From assembly GCF_009650215.1 (NCBI RefSeq), contig NZ_CP045851.1, positions 3,251,001 through 3,315,000 on the forward strand: a stretch of DNA of 64,000 nt, in the 5' to 3' direction. A program made the translations under genes and the position numbers. Of the stretch, positions 33,267 to 42,209 are shown in pieces. A model generated the notes under the pieces. That model ran no database searches. It had not been told where the DNA came from and saw only the letters and a list, made by a program, of their open reading frames with translations. This DNA is from Actinomarinicola tropica. GTDB lineage: Bacteria; Actinomycetota; Acidimicrobiia; Acidimicrobiales; SKKL01. Each line of letters begins with the position of its first letter. The first letter of the stretch is position 1.

Positions 33267-33309
33267 CCCTCCTCCCCGCCGGCGTCCGCCACTCCAGCGC
33301 CGCTGCCTT

Positions 33310-33347
33310 GGGTCCGATGCGCGTGCCAGAGCACGCGGATCGGACCC
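33310..33347. repeat. 38-nt hairpin element, single copy downstream of the DUF559 gene
   Basis: The left arm GGGTCCGATGCGCGTGC (33310-33326), loop CAGA and right arm GCACGCGGATCGGACCC (33331-33347) form a 17-bp stem with a single G-G mismatch. All 38 bases are identical to two of the copies at 34476-34574. It lies 20 bp past the DUF559 stop and could also act as a bidirectional terminator for the convergent pair. Confidence 0.9.
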
Positions 33348-33367
33348 AGCGGCAAGGGGTGGGGCGG

Positions 33368-34312
33368 TCACGCCGCGCCACGGCGCCAGCCGCGCAGGAT
33401 CAGCACCTCCGCGATGTCGTCGACGGCCTCATCCAGCCGCTGCTCGATGTCGAGGCGGGTGATGCGCATCGGCGCCCACCCGAGCAAGAGCAGCTTGCGG
33501 TCGCGACGCCTGTCGCAAGCGGACGCGACCTCGCCGTCATGCCACAGCGGGTGGTCCACCTCGACCGCGACCCGGTGGTGGGGCCACGCCAGGTCGATCG
33601 CGATGGGTGACCCGTCGCCCAGGCGGAACGGCATGTTCACGAACGGCTGGGGCAGGCCAGCCGCGGCCACCGCCGCACGGACGTCGATCTCTAGCCGCGA
33701 GCGGGCCACGCCCCGCAGCCCGTCCCTCGACATCAGCACCGCGTCGAACTGATCCGACCCCGGTCGACGCGGGTGTCGCAGCCGGGCCTGGGTGGCCATC
33801 AGCGTGCCGATCGTGCAGCGCCGCTCGGCGAGCGCCTGCTCCACGGCGCTCGCCACCGCGTCGGCCGGGCACACGGCGGCGCTGTCGAAGAGCGTCCGCG
33901 GCGGGCTGGTCAGCCGGACCCCGTCGGCTCGCCGCCCCGCCAGATCGACGGCGTCGATGCGTCGACAGCGGTGGAACGCGATGCCAGGGACCTCCGGCGT
34001 CCGTGCGTGTGGCACGAGGACGTGGATCCGAGGATCGGACATCTCCCGGAACCCCCACTCCTGAGCTGCGGTCGTGAACCCGATCGCCGCGTCGGGGTAG
34101 TGCTGGCAGACGGCGGTCATCAGCTGGAGCCGGCCGGGCGAGACGTCAGCGGAGACGTAGGTGCCCGGCCACAGCGGGACCAGTCGGCCGGTCCGCAGCT
34201 CGTGGTCGATGCTCGACCGACCGAAGCCGAGCTCGGACATCCGGACCCGAGTGATGACACCGTGGTGGGCACGCAACCACTCGTGCAGCGCAGCGCGTCG
34301 TGGATCGGGCAC
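33368..34312 (-). CDS. AbiEi-type winged helix plus DUF559 (VSR-like) nuclease-domain protein
   Basis: 314 residues. Residues 5-60 resemble the winged-helix N-terminus of type IV antitoxins (AbiEi): LHEWLRAHHGVITRVRMSELG...LVPLWPGTYVSA. A middle domain (about 60-190) includes VRLTSPPRTLFDSAAV. Residues about 215-300 match DUF559, related to Vsr mismatch endonucleases: IAIDLAWPHHRVAVEVDHPLWH, then CDRRRDRKLLLLGWAPMRIT, so the Asp, Glu/Asp, His and Arg/Asp positions of that fold are retained. Such genes are widespread orphans in actinobacteria with no proven role. GTG 34312 has GAGGAGG four bases upstream. The gene is bracketed by identical 38-nt hairpins. Confidence 0.75.
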   Translation of the reverse strand: MPDPRRAALHEWLRAHHGVITRVRMSELGFGRSSIDHELRTGRLVPLWPGTYVSADVSPGRLQLMTAVCQHYPDAAIGFTTAAQEWGFREMSDPRIHVLVPHARTPEVPGIAFHRCRRIDAVDLAGRRADGVRLTSPPRTLFDSAAVCPADAVASAVEQALAERRCTIGTLMATQARLRHPRRPGSDQFDAVLMSRDGLRGVARSRLEIDVRAAVAAAGLPQPFVNMPFRLGDGSPIAIDLAWPHHRVAVEVDHPLWHDGEVASACDRRRDRKLLLLGWAPMRITRLDIEQRLDEAVDDIAEVLILRGWRRGAA

Positions 34313-34414
34313 GAGGCCTCCTCACGTCGAGGGTCGACGGGGAAGCCGTGGCGCACGCTAGAGCCGAGCGTCCGCAGAGTCGAGACCCCTTCTCGCCGGC
34401 GCCGGCCCGTCCTC

Positions 34415-34574
34415 GGGTCCGATCCGCGTGCCAGAGCACGCGGATCGGACCCGACCCCCGGGCGAGCGCAACCCTGGGTCCGATGCGCGTGCCAGAGCAC
34501 GCGGATCGGACCCGACCCCCGGGCGAGCGCAACCCTGGGTCCGATGCGCGTGCCAGAGCACGCGGATCGGACCC
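34415..34574. repeat. Array of three 38-nt hairpins at 61-bp period
   Basis: This is the content of the 303-bp gene-free stretch 34313-34615. Hairpins lie at 34415-34452, 34476-34513 and 34537-34574, separated by two identical 23-bp spacers that begin GACCCCCGGGCGAGCG. The first copy has a perfect 17-bp stem (C at arm position 10); the other two have G there, as in the copy at 33310. All four have the same orientation (loop CAGA on the plus strand). The array lies between the folK stop and the DUF559 start. Confidence 0.92.
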
Positions 34575-34615
34575 ATGCCGCGGTCGAGAGGAGGCTCTCG
34601 GCGGCGCGCGGACGG

Positions 34616-35071
34616 TCAGAGGGGGGCGACGGGCTCGACGCGGTCGGTGGGGTCGACGCGCCAGCGGAGCCCCGCGAGGTCGGGGGCGAGGTCGAGGAGC
34701 GGCACCTGCACGAAGCGGCGCTCGAGCATGCGCGGGTGGGGGACGACGAGGTCGGGCTCGTCGACCGACTCGCCGTCGATCCAGAGGACGTCCACGTCGA
34801 GCGTGCGCGGGCCCCACCGCTCCAGGCGCACGCGCTCGGCGGCGGCCTCGAGGCGGGCGCTGACCCCCAGCAGCTCACGGGCGCTCAGATCGGTGGCCAG
34901 CTCGACCACGAGGTTCAGGTAGGGCCCCTGCTCGTCCGGACCCCCGACCGGGCCCGTCTCGTAGACCGGGGACACCCCGACCAGGTCGGGCATCGAGGCG
35001 ACCGCGTCCCGGAGGTACCCCCGCCGATCGCCGAGGTTCGATCCGAGTGCGAGGAACGCCCGGCGCGTCAT
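34616..35071 (-). CDS. folK: 2-amino-4-hydroxy-6-hydroxymethyldihydropteridine pyrophosphokinase
   Basis: 151 residues. It transfers pyrophosphate from ATP to hydroxymethyl-dihydropterin in folate synthesis. Family features: FLALGSNLGDRRGYLRDAV at the N-terminus, SPVYETGPVGG, GPYLNLVVELAT, the signature ERWGPRTLDVDVLWIDG with its metal-binding Asp pair, and VPHPRMLERRFVQVPL. ATG 35071 overlaps the folB stop (ATGA). It is the last gene of the leftward ftsH-fol run and is followed within 42 bp by the triple hairpin array, which may serve as its terminator. Confidence 0.95.
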   Translation of the reverse strand: MTRRAFLALGSNLGDRRGYLRDAVASMPDLVGVSPVYETGPVGGPDEQGPYLNLVVELATDLSARELLGVSARLEAAAERVRLERWGPRTLDVDVLWIDGESVDEPDLVVPHPRMLERRFVQVPLLDLAPDLAGLRWRVDPTDRVEPVAPL

Positions 35072-35433
35072 CCGCCCCGGCGCCGCAGGATGCGGACCGC
35101 CGACGTCGTCAGCTCGAACGGCACCGGCGGTCGGACCTTGCGGACGACGACCTCGACGGCGTCGACGCGCTCGTCGTCGAGCACGGCGGCGGCGATGACC
35201 TCGGCGATCCGCTCGATGAGCACGAAGCGGCCCTCGGTGACGATGTCGACGGCCGTCTGGCCGAGCGCCCCGTAGTCGACCGTCTGGTCGAGGCGATCCG
35301 ACCCCCCGGCCGGGGCGAGGTCGAGGTGCACGTCGAGGTCGATCTCGAAGGGCTGCGCCCGCTCCTGCTCCTCGGGCAGGGCGCCGCAGATCCCGACCGC
35401 TCGGAGGCCGCGCAGCTCGATGCGGTCGCTCAC
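35068..35433 (-). CDS. folB: Dihydroneopterin aldolase
   Basis: 121 residues. It cleaves dihydroneopterin to hydroxymethyl-dihydropterin and glycolaldehyde, just before FolK. Signatures: IELRGLRAVGICGALPEEQERAQPFEIDLDV, TVDYGALGQTAVDIV, FVLIERIAEVIAAAVL and the late VRKVRPPVPFEL with its catalytic Lys. Family members form octameric rings. One substitution is notable: many homologues have GVLPEE after a conserved Gly-x-His/Tyr; here it is GICGALPEE. GTG 35433 is the start. It is coupled to folK and lies 7 bp after the phosphatase-like gene. Confidence 0.93.
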   Translation of the reverse strand: MSDRIELRGLRAVGICGALPEEQERAQPFEIDLDVHLDLAPAGGSDRLDQTVDYGALGQTAVDIVTEGRFVLIERIAEVIAAAVLDDERVDAVEVVVRKVRPPVPFELTTSAVRILRRRGG

Positions 35434-35440
35434 GGTCCGG

Positions 35441-35956
35441 TCAGTCCTCCGCCTCGCGGAGCTCCTCGGCGAGGGCGACCAGCTCCCTCCCGTCGGGGCC
35501 GAGCTGGCGGCTGGCGAGCTGCTCGATGGCGGTGATCGTCGCCGGCCCGCTCGGCAGGAGGCCCGACCAGCGCAGGTAGCCGGCGACGGCGCCGCAGACC
35601 CGGTCGCCCAGCTCCTCGCCGTGCACGAGCACCTTGCCGGTGCCGGCCGTCAGCGAGCGCAGCTGCGGGTAGAGCACGCCCAGCACCTTGGCGGCGTCGT
35701 CGTGGGGCTGCAGGGGGCAGTGCACCCACTCGACCCCGAGCTCGTCGTAGTTGTGGAGGTTGTGGGGGGCACCGATCAGCGAGACGACCTTCGTGAAGCC
35801 CTGCTCGCGGATCCAGATGATCTCCTCCTGGCGGCGGACCTTCCGGTGGTTGGAGCCGTAGCCCCCCGGGCGCTCGCAGATGGCGAGCTTGTCCTTGATC
35901 ACCCAGGCGAAGTGACGGGGGGTGATGCCCTGCGCCCACTTTCCCTTCGTCGCCAT
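35441..35956 (-). CDS. Dual-specificity-phosphatase-like protein lacking the catalytic Cys
   Basis: 171 residues. It has the DSP/PTP-like layout: FAWVIKDKLAICERPG, EEIIWIREQGFTKVVSLIG, VEWVHCPLQPHDD, and KVLVHGEELGDRVCGAVAGYLRWSGLL where the P-loop HCxxGxxR should be. Here the motif reads HGEELGDR: His and Arg are kept, but the nucleophilic Cys is Gly. Catalysis by the usual mechanism is therefore not expected. It may bind a phosphorylated ligand or partner (inference). ATG 35956 gives MATKGKWAQG. Its position between folP and folB, with a 7-bp gap to folB, suggests co-expression with folate synthesis. Confidence 0.65.
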   Translation of the reverse strand: MATKGKWAQGITPRHFAWVIKDKLAICERPGGYGSNHRKVRRQEEIIWIREQGFTKVVSLIGAPHNLHNYDELGVEWVHCPLQPHDDAAKVLGVLYPQLRSLTAGTGKVLVHGEELGDRVCGAVAGYLRWSGLLPSGPATITAIEQLASRQLGPDGRELVALAEELREAED

Positions 35957-35988
35957 CGCTCGCGTCGCCTCCGTTCGCTTCGGGGTGG

Positions 35989-36864
35989 TCAACCGGCCAC
36001 GACGGTCACCGCGTGGACAGATGCTCGCACGTCGTGCACCCGCACCATCCTCGCACCCTTCGCCACCGCCCACGCCACCGTGGCCACGGACGCGTCCACC
36101 CGGTCCTCGACCGGCGCCGGGCCCGACGCCGCCACGGGGCGCGCGTCGAGCGCCACGCCCGGTCGGCACGCGGCGGCCCCGTGGGCCCGTCCGCGGCGGT
36201 CCGACTCCCCGGTCAGGTGGCCGAGGAACGCCTTGCGGCTCGTGCCGACGAGCACGGGGTGCCCGGTGGCGACCAGTCGGTCGAGCCCCGCGAGGAGCGT
36301 CAGGTTCTGCTCCCTGGTCTTGGCGAACCCGATGCCCGGGTCGATCCAGACCTCGGGCACACCCGCGGCCCGCGCCCGGTCGGCGGCGGCGACCAGGTGG
36401 TCGGTGACCTCGCCCAGCACGTCGTCGTAGTCGGTGAGGGTCTGCATGGTCGCCGGGGTGCCGCGGCTGTGCATGGCGACCCACCCGACGCCGAGCTCCG
36501 CCGCCACGTCGAGCAGCCCGCCCCCCACGTCGTTGACGAGCGTCGCCCCGGCGTCGACGGCCGCACGGGCGACCGCCGGCTTGACGGTGTCGATCGAGAC
36601 TCGGACGTGGGGCGCGAGGGCGGCGACCACGGGGATCGACCGTTCGAGCTCGGTGGCCTCGTCCACCGGGTCGGCGCCGGGGCGGGTGGACTCGCCGCCG
36701 ACGTCGACGAGGTCGGCGCCCTCGGCGACGAGCTGGAGGCCGTGCTCGATCGCCGCCTGCTGGTCGAGGAACCGCCCGCCGTCGGAGAAGGAGTCCGGCG
36801 TGACGTTGACGATCCCCATCACGAGCGGCCGGTCGGACATGGGCGGGAGGCTACCGGTGGTCAT
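35989..36864 (-). CDS. folP: Dihydropteroate synthase
   Basis: 291 residues. It condenses hydroxymethyl-dihydropterin pyrophosphate with p-aminobenzoate, and is the sulfonamide target. TIM-barrel motifs: VMGIVNVTPDSFSDGG, DLVDVGGESTRPGADP, VRVSIDTVKPAVARAAVDAGATLVNDVGGG, WVAMHSRGTP, WIDPGIGFAKTREQN, HPVLVGTSRKAFLG and the C-terminal MVRVHDV. The loop after SRKAFLG is longer and more Ala/Arg-rich than usual. ATG 36864 overlaps the HAD stop (ATGA) and is preferred for coupling; ATG 36840 (MSDRPLVMG) is the alternative. Confidence 0.95.
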   Translation of the reverse strand: MTTGSLPPMSDRPLVMGIVNVTPDSFSDGGRFLDQQAAIEHGLQLVAEGADLVDVGGESTRPGADPVDEATELERSIPVVAALAPHVRVSIDTVKPAVARAAVDAGATLVNDVGGGLLDVAAELGVGWVAMHSRGTPATMQTLTDYDDVLGEVTDHLVAAADRARAAGVPEVWIDPGIGFAKTREQNLTLLAGLDRLVATGHPVLVGTSRKAFLGHLTGESDRRGRAHGAAACRPGVALDARPVAASGPAPVEDRVDASVATVAWAVAKGARMVRVHDVRASVHAVTVVAG

Positions 36865-37544
36865 GCGAGCGGCTCGACGGCGCGGAGGAGCGCGGCGAGC
36901 TCCTCGGCATCGGCGGCAACAGCCGACGCGCCCGCCGCATCGAGCTCGTCGCGGGTGCCGAAGCCCCACAGCACGCCGATGCCGACGAGGCCGTGGGGGC
37001 GGGCGGCGTCGATGTCGTGGTGACGGTCGCCCACCATCACGGTGCCGGCGCGGTCGAGTGCACCGTGGTCGTCGAGGTGGTCGAGCGCCCGCCGGAGCGT
37101 CTCGGTCTTCGGCTCCGCCTCGGTGAGGTCGGGTCCGACGACCACCGCCAGCTCGTGCAGCAGGCCCAGGGCCTCGAGGATCGGCACGGCGAAGCGCTGG
37201 GGCTTCGACGTGACGACGCCGACGCGCTCGCCGTCCGCGACGAGGCGGCGGACGAGCTCGGCGACGCCCGGGTAGGCCACCGCCCGCTCGACCGACATCG
37301 CGGCGTAGCGCGATCGGTAGGCGAGCACGAGGTCGTCGACGAGCTCGGGCGGACGTCCGTGCCGGGCGAGGACGCCGGCCAGCGACACCTGCAGCGGCGG
37401 GCCGACGTGCTCTCGGAGGCGCTCGGGGGTGAGAGCGGGCAGGTCGTGCTCGGCGAAGGCGGCGTCGAGGCAGACCCTGATGGGCTCGGTCGAGTCGACG
37501 ATGCAGCCGTCGAGGTCGAAGAGGAGCGCGCGGCGTGCCCCCAC
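36861..37544 (-). CDS. HAD-IA hydrolase, phosphoglycolate phosphatase-like
   Basis: 227 residues. All HAD motifs are intact: motif I LLFDLDGCIVDS (DxDG with both Asp), a helical cap (about 20-85), motif II VGVVTSKPQ, motif III EAEPKTETLRRAL with Lys, and motif IV GTVMVGDRHHDIDAA. This matches the Gph/PGMB group acting on small phosphate esters such as 2-phosphoglycolate; the substrate is not fixed by sequence. GTG 37544 is 2 bp after the ftsH stop and its own stop overlaps folP, so it is embedded in the ftsH-fol run. It contrasts with the dead HAD domain at 17.3 kb. Confidence 0.85.
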   Translation of the reverse strand: MGARRALLFDLDGCIVDSTEPIRVCLDAAFAEHDLPALTPERLREHVGPPLQVSLAGVLARHGRPPELVDDLVLAYRSRYAAMSVERAVAYPGVAELVRRLVADGERVGVVTSKPQRFAVPILEALGLLHELAVVVGPDLTEAEPKTETLRRALDHLDDHGALDRAGTVMVGDRHHDIDAARPHGLVGIGVLWGFGTRDELDAAGASAVAADAEELAALLRAVEPLA

Positions 37545-37546
37545 GA

Positions 37547-39364
<1,818 letters not shown>

Positions 39365-39424
39365 TGACGGGCCAGGGTACCGCCGACCGCCACCCGCCGA
39401 CCCTCGCGGAGGGTGTGGCGCGCG

Positions 39425-39982
39425 CTACTCCGCGTCGCCGGTGTAGATGGCGATGTAGGGCAGGTTGCGGTAGCGCTCGGCCACGTCGAGGCCGTAGCCG
39501 ATCACGAACTCGTCGGGGATGCGGAAGCCGACGTGACGCACCTCGAGCTCCTCGAGGTCGGTGGTCTCCCGGGCCAGGAGGGAGACGACCTCGAGGCTCG
39601 CGGGGTTGCGGGCCAGCAGGTTCTTGCGGAGGTAGCTGAGCGTCAGGCCGCTGTCGATGATGTCCTCGACGAGGATGACGTCCCGCCCGGAGAGGTCGAG
39701 GTCGAGGTCCTTCACGATCCGCACGACGCCGCTGCTCTTCGTGGCGCTGCCGTAGGACGAGACGGCCATGAAGTCGAACTCCACGGGCAGGTCGATCGCC
39801 CGGGAGAGGTCGCTCATGAACACGAACGCGCCCTTGAGGACGCAGATGAGCAGCGGGGACCGTCCGGCGTGCTCCTCGGTGATCGTGGCGCCCAGCTCGG
39901 TGATGCGGGCCTGGATCTGCTCGTGGGAGATGAGGATCTTCCCCACGTCGGGGAGGCTGGACGTGGAGCCGGCGTCGGACAT
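39425..39982 (-). CDS. hpt: Hypoxanthine phosphoribosyltransferase
   Basis: 185 residues. It salvages hypoxanthine or guanine with PRPP to make IMP or GMP. Signatures: LLICVLKGAFVFMSDLSRAIDLPVEFDFM, SSYGSATKSSGVVRIVKDLDLDLSGRDVILVEDIIDSGLTL (the PRPP-binding acidic loop VEDIIDSG), and the purine-binding end GFRIPDEFVIGYGLDVAERYRNLPYI. Length and motif spacing are standard. ATG 39982 was chosen; the first 12 residues are a variable tail. tilS ends 10 bp upstream and ftsH follows, as in mycobacteria. Confidence 0.96.
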   Translation of the reverse strand: MSDAGSTSSLPDVGKILISHEQIQARITELGATITEEHAGRSPLLICVLKGAFVFMSDLSRAIDLPVEFDFMAVSSYGSATKSSGVVRIVKDLDLDLSGRDVILVEDIIDSGLTLSYLRKNLLARNPASLEVVSLLARETTDLEELEVRHVGFRIPDEFVIGYGLDVAERYRNLPYIAIYTGDAE

Positions 39983-39992
39983 CGCGCAGAAC

Positions 39993-40901
39993 CTAGGTCG
40001 TCGGGTCGCCCGCCTGCACCTCCGGCGGGACGAGGCGGAGCCGACCGGCCCGGCGCGCGACGCGCCAGCCGCCGAGCAGGTCCGCGGCGCGGGCCTCGAG
40101 CCGGGCGACGGCGAGGACCCGGTCGACCGCGGCGGCATCGAGCGGGTGGCCGAGGTCGGTCGCCTCCGCGACCCAGCGCCGCACGGCGATCCGGGCCAGC
40201 ACGGGCGGGGCGGCGCCGACGGCGCGGGCATCGGTGGGGTCGATCGCAGCGGCCTCCCCGGCGAGGTGGTCGGCGGCGTCGCGCAGGTGGACCGCCTGAC
40301 GGGCGAGCACGGCGGCGACGTCGCGCTCGCCGACCTCGTCCAGGAGCGGCAGCAGCTCGTGGCGGACCCGGTTCCGCCGGTGGTCGGCGCTGGCGTTGCT
40401 CGGGTCCTCGAAGGGCTCGAGGTCGAGCGCGTCGCAGAGGGCGCGGGTCTCGGCTCGCCGCAGCCGCAGCAGCGGACGGCCCTCGGGTCGGATGCCCGCG
40501 AGGCCGTCGAGGCCCGCACCGCGGATCAGGTTCAGCAGCATCGTCTCGGCCTGGTCGTCGGCGGTGTGGCCGGTCAGCACGTCGGCGGGCAGGGCGGCGT
40601 AGCGCGCCGCGCGCGCCCGGGCCTCGAGGTTGCCGCCCGGCCGGACCTCGACCCGCACGCCCCAGAACGCGGCGCCGACGCGCGTCGCCACCGTCGCCAC
40701 CCGGGCGGCCTCGGCGGCCGAGCCGTCGCGCAGCCCGTGGTCGACGTGGGCCGCGGTGACCTCGCACCCCGCCGCGGTGGCGAGCACGAGCAGAGCGAGC
40801 GAGTCGGCCCCGCCCGAGACGGCGCAGGTGACCGGCGTCCCCGCCGGCGGGAAGGTGCAGCGCGCCAGGAGGTGCTCGACCAGCGGGTCGGCCCCGTCCA
40901 C
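39993..40901 (-). CDS. tilS: tRNA(Ile)-lysidine synthase
   Basis: 302 residues. It makes lysidine at C34 of tRNA-Ile(CAU), changing its decoding to AUA. An N-type ATP pyrophosphatase core has the PP-loop VTCAVSGGADSLALLVL and VTAAHVDHGLRDGS, then DVLTGHTADDQAETMLLNLIRGAG and RPLLRLRRAETRALC with DPSNASADHRRNRVRHELLPLL. It is the short actinobacterial form lacking the long C-terminal domain of E. coli TilS. GTG 40901 lies 4 bp after the DUF2342 stop. The set protease-tilS-hpt-ftsH is a conserved actinobacterial cluster. Confidence 0.93.
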   Translation of the reverse strand: MDGADPLVEHLLARCTFPPAGTPVTCAVSGGADSLALLVLATAAGCEVTAAHVDHGLRDGSAAEAARVATVATRVGAAFWGVRVEVRPGGNLEARARAARYAALPADVLTGHTADDQAETMLLNLIRGAGLDGLAGIRPEGRPLLRLRRAETRALCDALDLEPFEDPSNASADHRRNRVRHELLPLLDEVGERDVAAVLARQAVHLRDAADHLAGEAAAIDPTDARAVGAAPPVLARIAVRRWVAEATDLGHPLDAAAVDRVLAVARLEARAADLLGGWRVARRAGRLRLVPPEVQAGDPTT

Positions 40902-40905
40902 GGGG

Positions 40906-41982
40906 TCAGACCGCGGTGAGACCCACGGGCGCCGGGCCTGCGACCCGCTCGATCCAGGAGCGGGGGTCGCGGATCTCGGCCAGCGACGGGAGGTGGTCGG
41001 GCGAGGTCCAGGCCCGGTCGAGCAGCTCGGGGCCGCCGACGTCCTCGACCGCCGCGATGAACGCCTCGCCCTGCTCGTACTGCTTCATCTTGGCCTCGAG
41101 GCCGATGAGGCGCTGCAGGACCTTGGACACGCCGCCCGCCTGCTGGCGGCGGGCCCGCAGCACCCGCCCGAAGCGGTCGGCGCTCGGGATGCGGTCGGCG
41201 CCGGCACGATCCATCGTGACGTCGCCGTGCCCCTCGAGGAGGCTCATCAGCCCGCCGACCTGGTCGAGCACGACCTTCTGCTCCGGCCCGGCGAGGAGGG
41301 CGGCCAGGCCGCCCTCGAGCGGGTTGTTCCGCGACGTCAGGTCGTCGACCACCCGCTTGAGCGCCTCGACGAAGCGAGCCGGGTCGGGGTCGACCGAGTC
41401 GACCGTGCGCTGCACCAGTCCGAGGAAGTGCGGGCGCATCCACTCGATGCCGGTGAATTGGGCCCGGTGCGTGACCTCGTGGAGCGCCAGCCACAGGCGG
41501 AACTCGCGGGGCGGGAAGGCGAAGCGCTTCTCCAGCGCGAGGACGTTGGTGCCCACGTAGTAGACGATGTCCTGCTCGTCGGGGTCCTCGTCCTCGATGA
41601 CGAGGAGGTCGTACTGTCCGAGCACCCGGGTGGACATCCAGCCGAGCAGGGCGCCGACCTCGGCCCCCGCCGCCCGACGGGCCACCGGGGCGAGCGGCCC
41701 CTCGAGCTTCGGCGCCACCTTGTCGGTGAGCGGTCGGAGCAGTCGCTGGAACGAGGCGATGTTGGCCTCGACCCAGCCCGCCCGATCGGTGACGCGGGCC
41801 CGCGCCGGTCCGGCGAGCGAGCGCAGGCCGGTGGCCTCGGCGACGAGCTCCTCGGCCTCGGCGGTGAACTCGGCGAAGTCGGGTGCGAGCGAGTCCCAGT
41901 GGTACGACTCGGCGAACGCGTCACGGCCGCCGACCCGCGTGGCGACCTTGGCCGCCAGCTGCCAGTCGACCGGGGCGCTCAC
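40906..41982 (-). CDS. DUF2342 zinc-dependent metalloprotease-like protein
   Basis: 358 residues. It belongs to the actinobacterial DUF2342 family, annotated as zinc metalloproteases (gluzincin-like) and sometimes as coenzyme F420 biosynthesis-associated. The zinc signature is HEVTH at 168-172, followed by a Glu-rich helix region with LLEGHGDVTMD about 95 residues later that could supply the third ligand. The N-terminus VDWQLAAKVATRVGG and C-terminal MKQYEQGEAFIAAVEDVGG are family-typical. The substrate is unknown. GTG 41982 is 4 bp after a 41-codon membrane gene. It precedes tilS as in M. tuberculosis. Confidence 0.88.
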   Translation of the reverse strand: MSAPVDWQLAAKVATRVGGRDAFAESYHWDSLAPDFAEFTAEAEELVAEATGLRSLAGPARARVTDRAGWVEANIASFQRLLRPLTDKVAPKLEGPLAPVARRAAGAEVGALLGWMSTRVLGQYDLLVIEDEDPDEQDIVYYVGTNVLALEKRFAFPPREFRLWLALHEVTHRAQFTGIEWMRPHFLGLVQRTVDSVDPDPARFVEALKRVVDDLTSRNNPLEGGLAALLAGPEQKVVLDQVGGLMSLLEGHGDVTMDRAGADRIPSADRFGRVLRARRQQAGGVSKVLQRLIGLEAKMKQYEQGEAFIAAVEDVGGPELLDRAWTSPDHLPSLAEIRDPRSWIERVAGPAPVGLTAV

Positions 41983-41986
41983 GACA

Positions 41987-42112
41987 TCACTTCGGGTAGC
42001 GGGTCCGGGACACCTTGACGAAGTAGCCGGCGACCGTCCCGAGGAGGAGCAGGATCGCCGGGATGAAGATGAACACCCCGAACCAGTAGTGCCACACAAC
42101 AGCGAGCGTCAT
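41987..42112 (-). CDS. 41-residue single-helix membrane protein
   Basis: A short gene from ATG 42112 to TGA 41987. One helix (about 9-31, HYWFGVFIFIPAILLLLG and TVAGYF) is followed by a basic, hydrophilic end (KVSRTRYPK). Codon use is high GC3 with aromatic-rich content, as in real small membrane genes. It lies 4 bp before the DUF2342 gene, so the two are very likely co-transcribed. No family is recognised. It may tether or regulate the protease at the membrane, which is inference from position only. Confidence 0.6.
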   Translation of the reverse strand: MTLAVVWHYWFGVFIFIPAILLLLGTVAGYFVKVSRTRYPK

Positions 42113-42159
42113 GGCGCTCATCCTAGGGCCGGGGTGGCGCGCTGCTCACGTCGAGGGCG

Positions 42160-42193
42160 GGAGGGGGTGGCCCCTGGGCCGGCCACCCCCTCC
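42160..42193 (-). terminator. Strong hairpin after the LivF-like fragment
   Basis: GGAGGGGGTGGCC (42160-42172) pairs perfectly with GGCCACCCCCTCC (42181-42193): 13 bp around an 8-nt loop, 17 bp past the truncated ATPase stop. It is the best intrinsic-type terminator shape in the window, although a U-tract is missing. Confidence 0.6.
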
Positions 42194-42209
42194 GCACCGC
42201 CCACGGCGG

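Noticed and set aside
34415-34574. Possible CRISPR array
   Set aside because: The repeats are long palindromes and both spacers are identical; no cas genes are near. This is a hairpin array.
34358-34576. Repeated peptide-coding frame on the minus strand over the hairpins
   Set aside because: The repeated peptide is just the hairpin array translated; there is no ribosome binding site and no family.
42113-42209. Rest of the LivF gene in another frame (frameshift)
   Set aside because: Only 97 bp remain before the next gene and they hold a hairpin, too short for the missing 150 or more residues.
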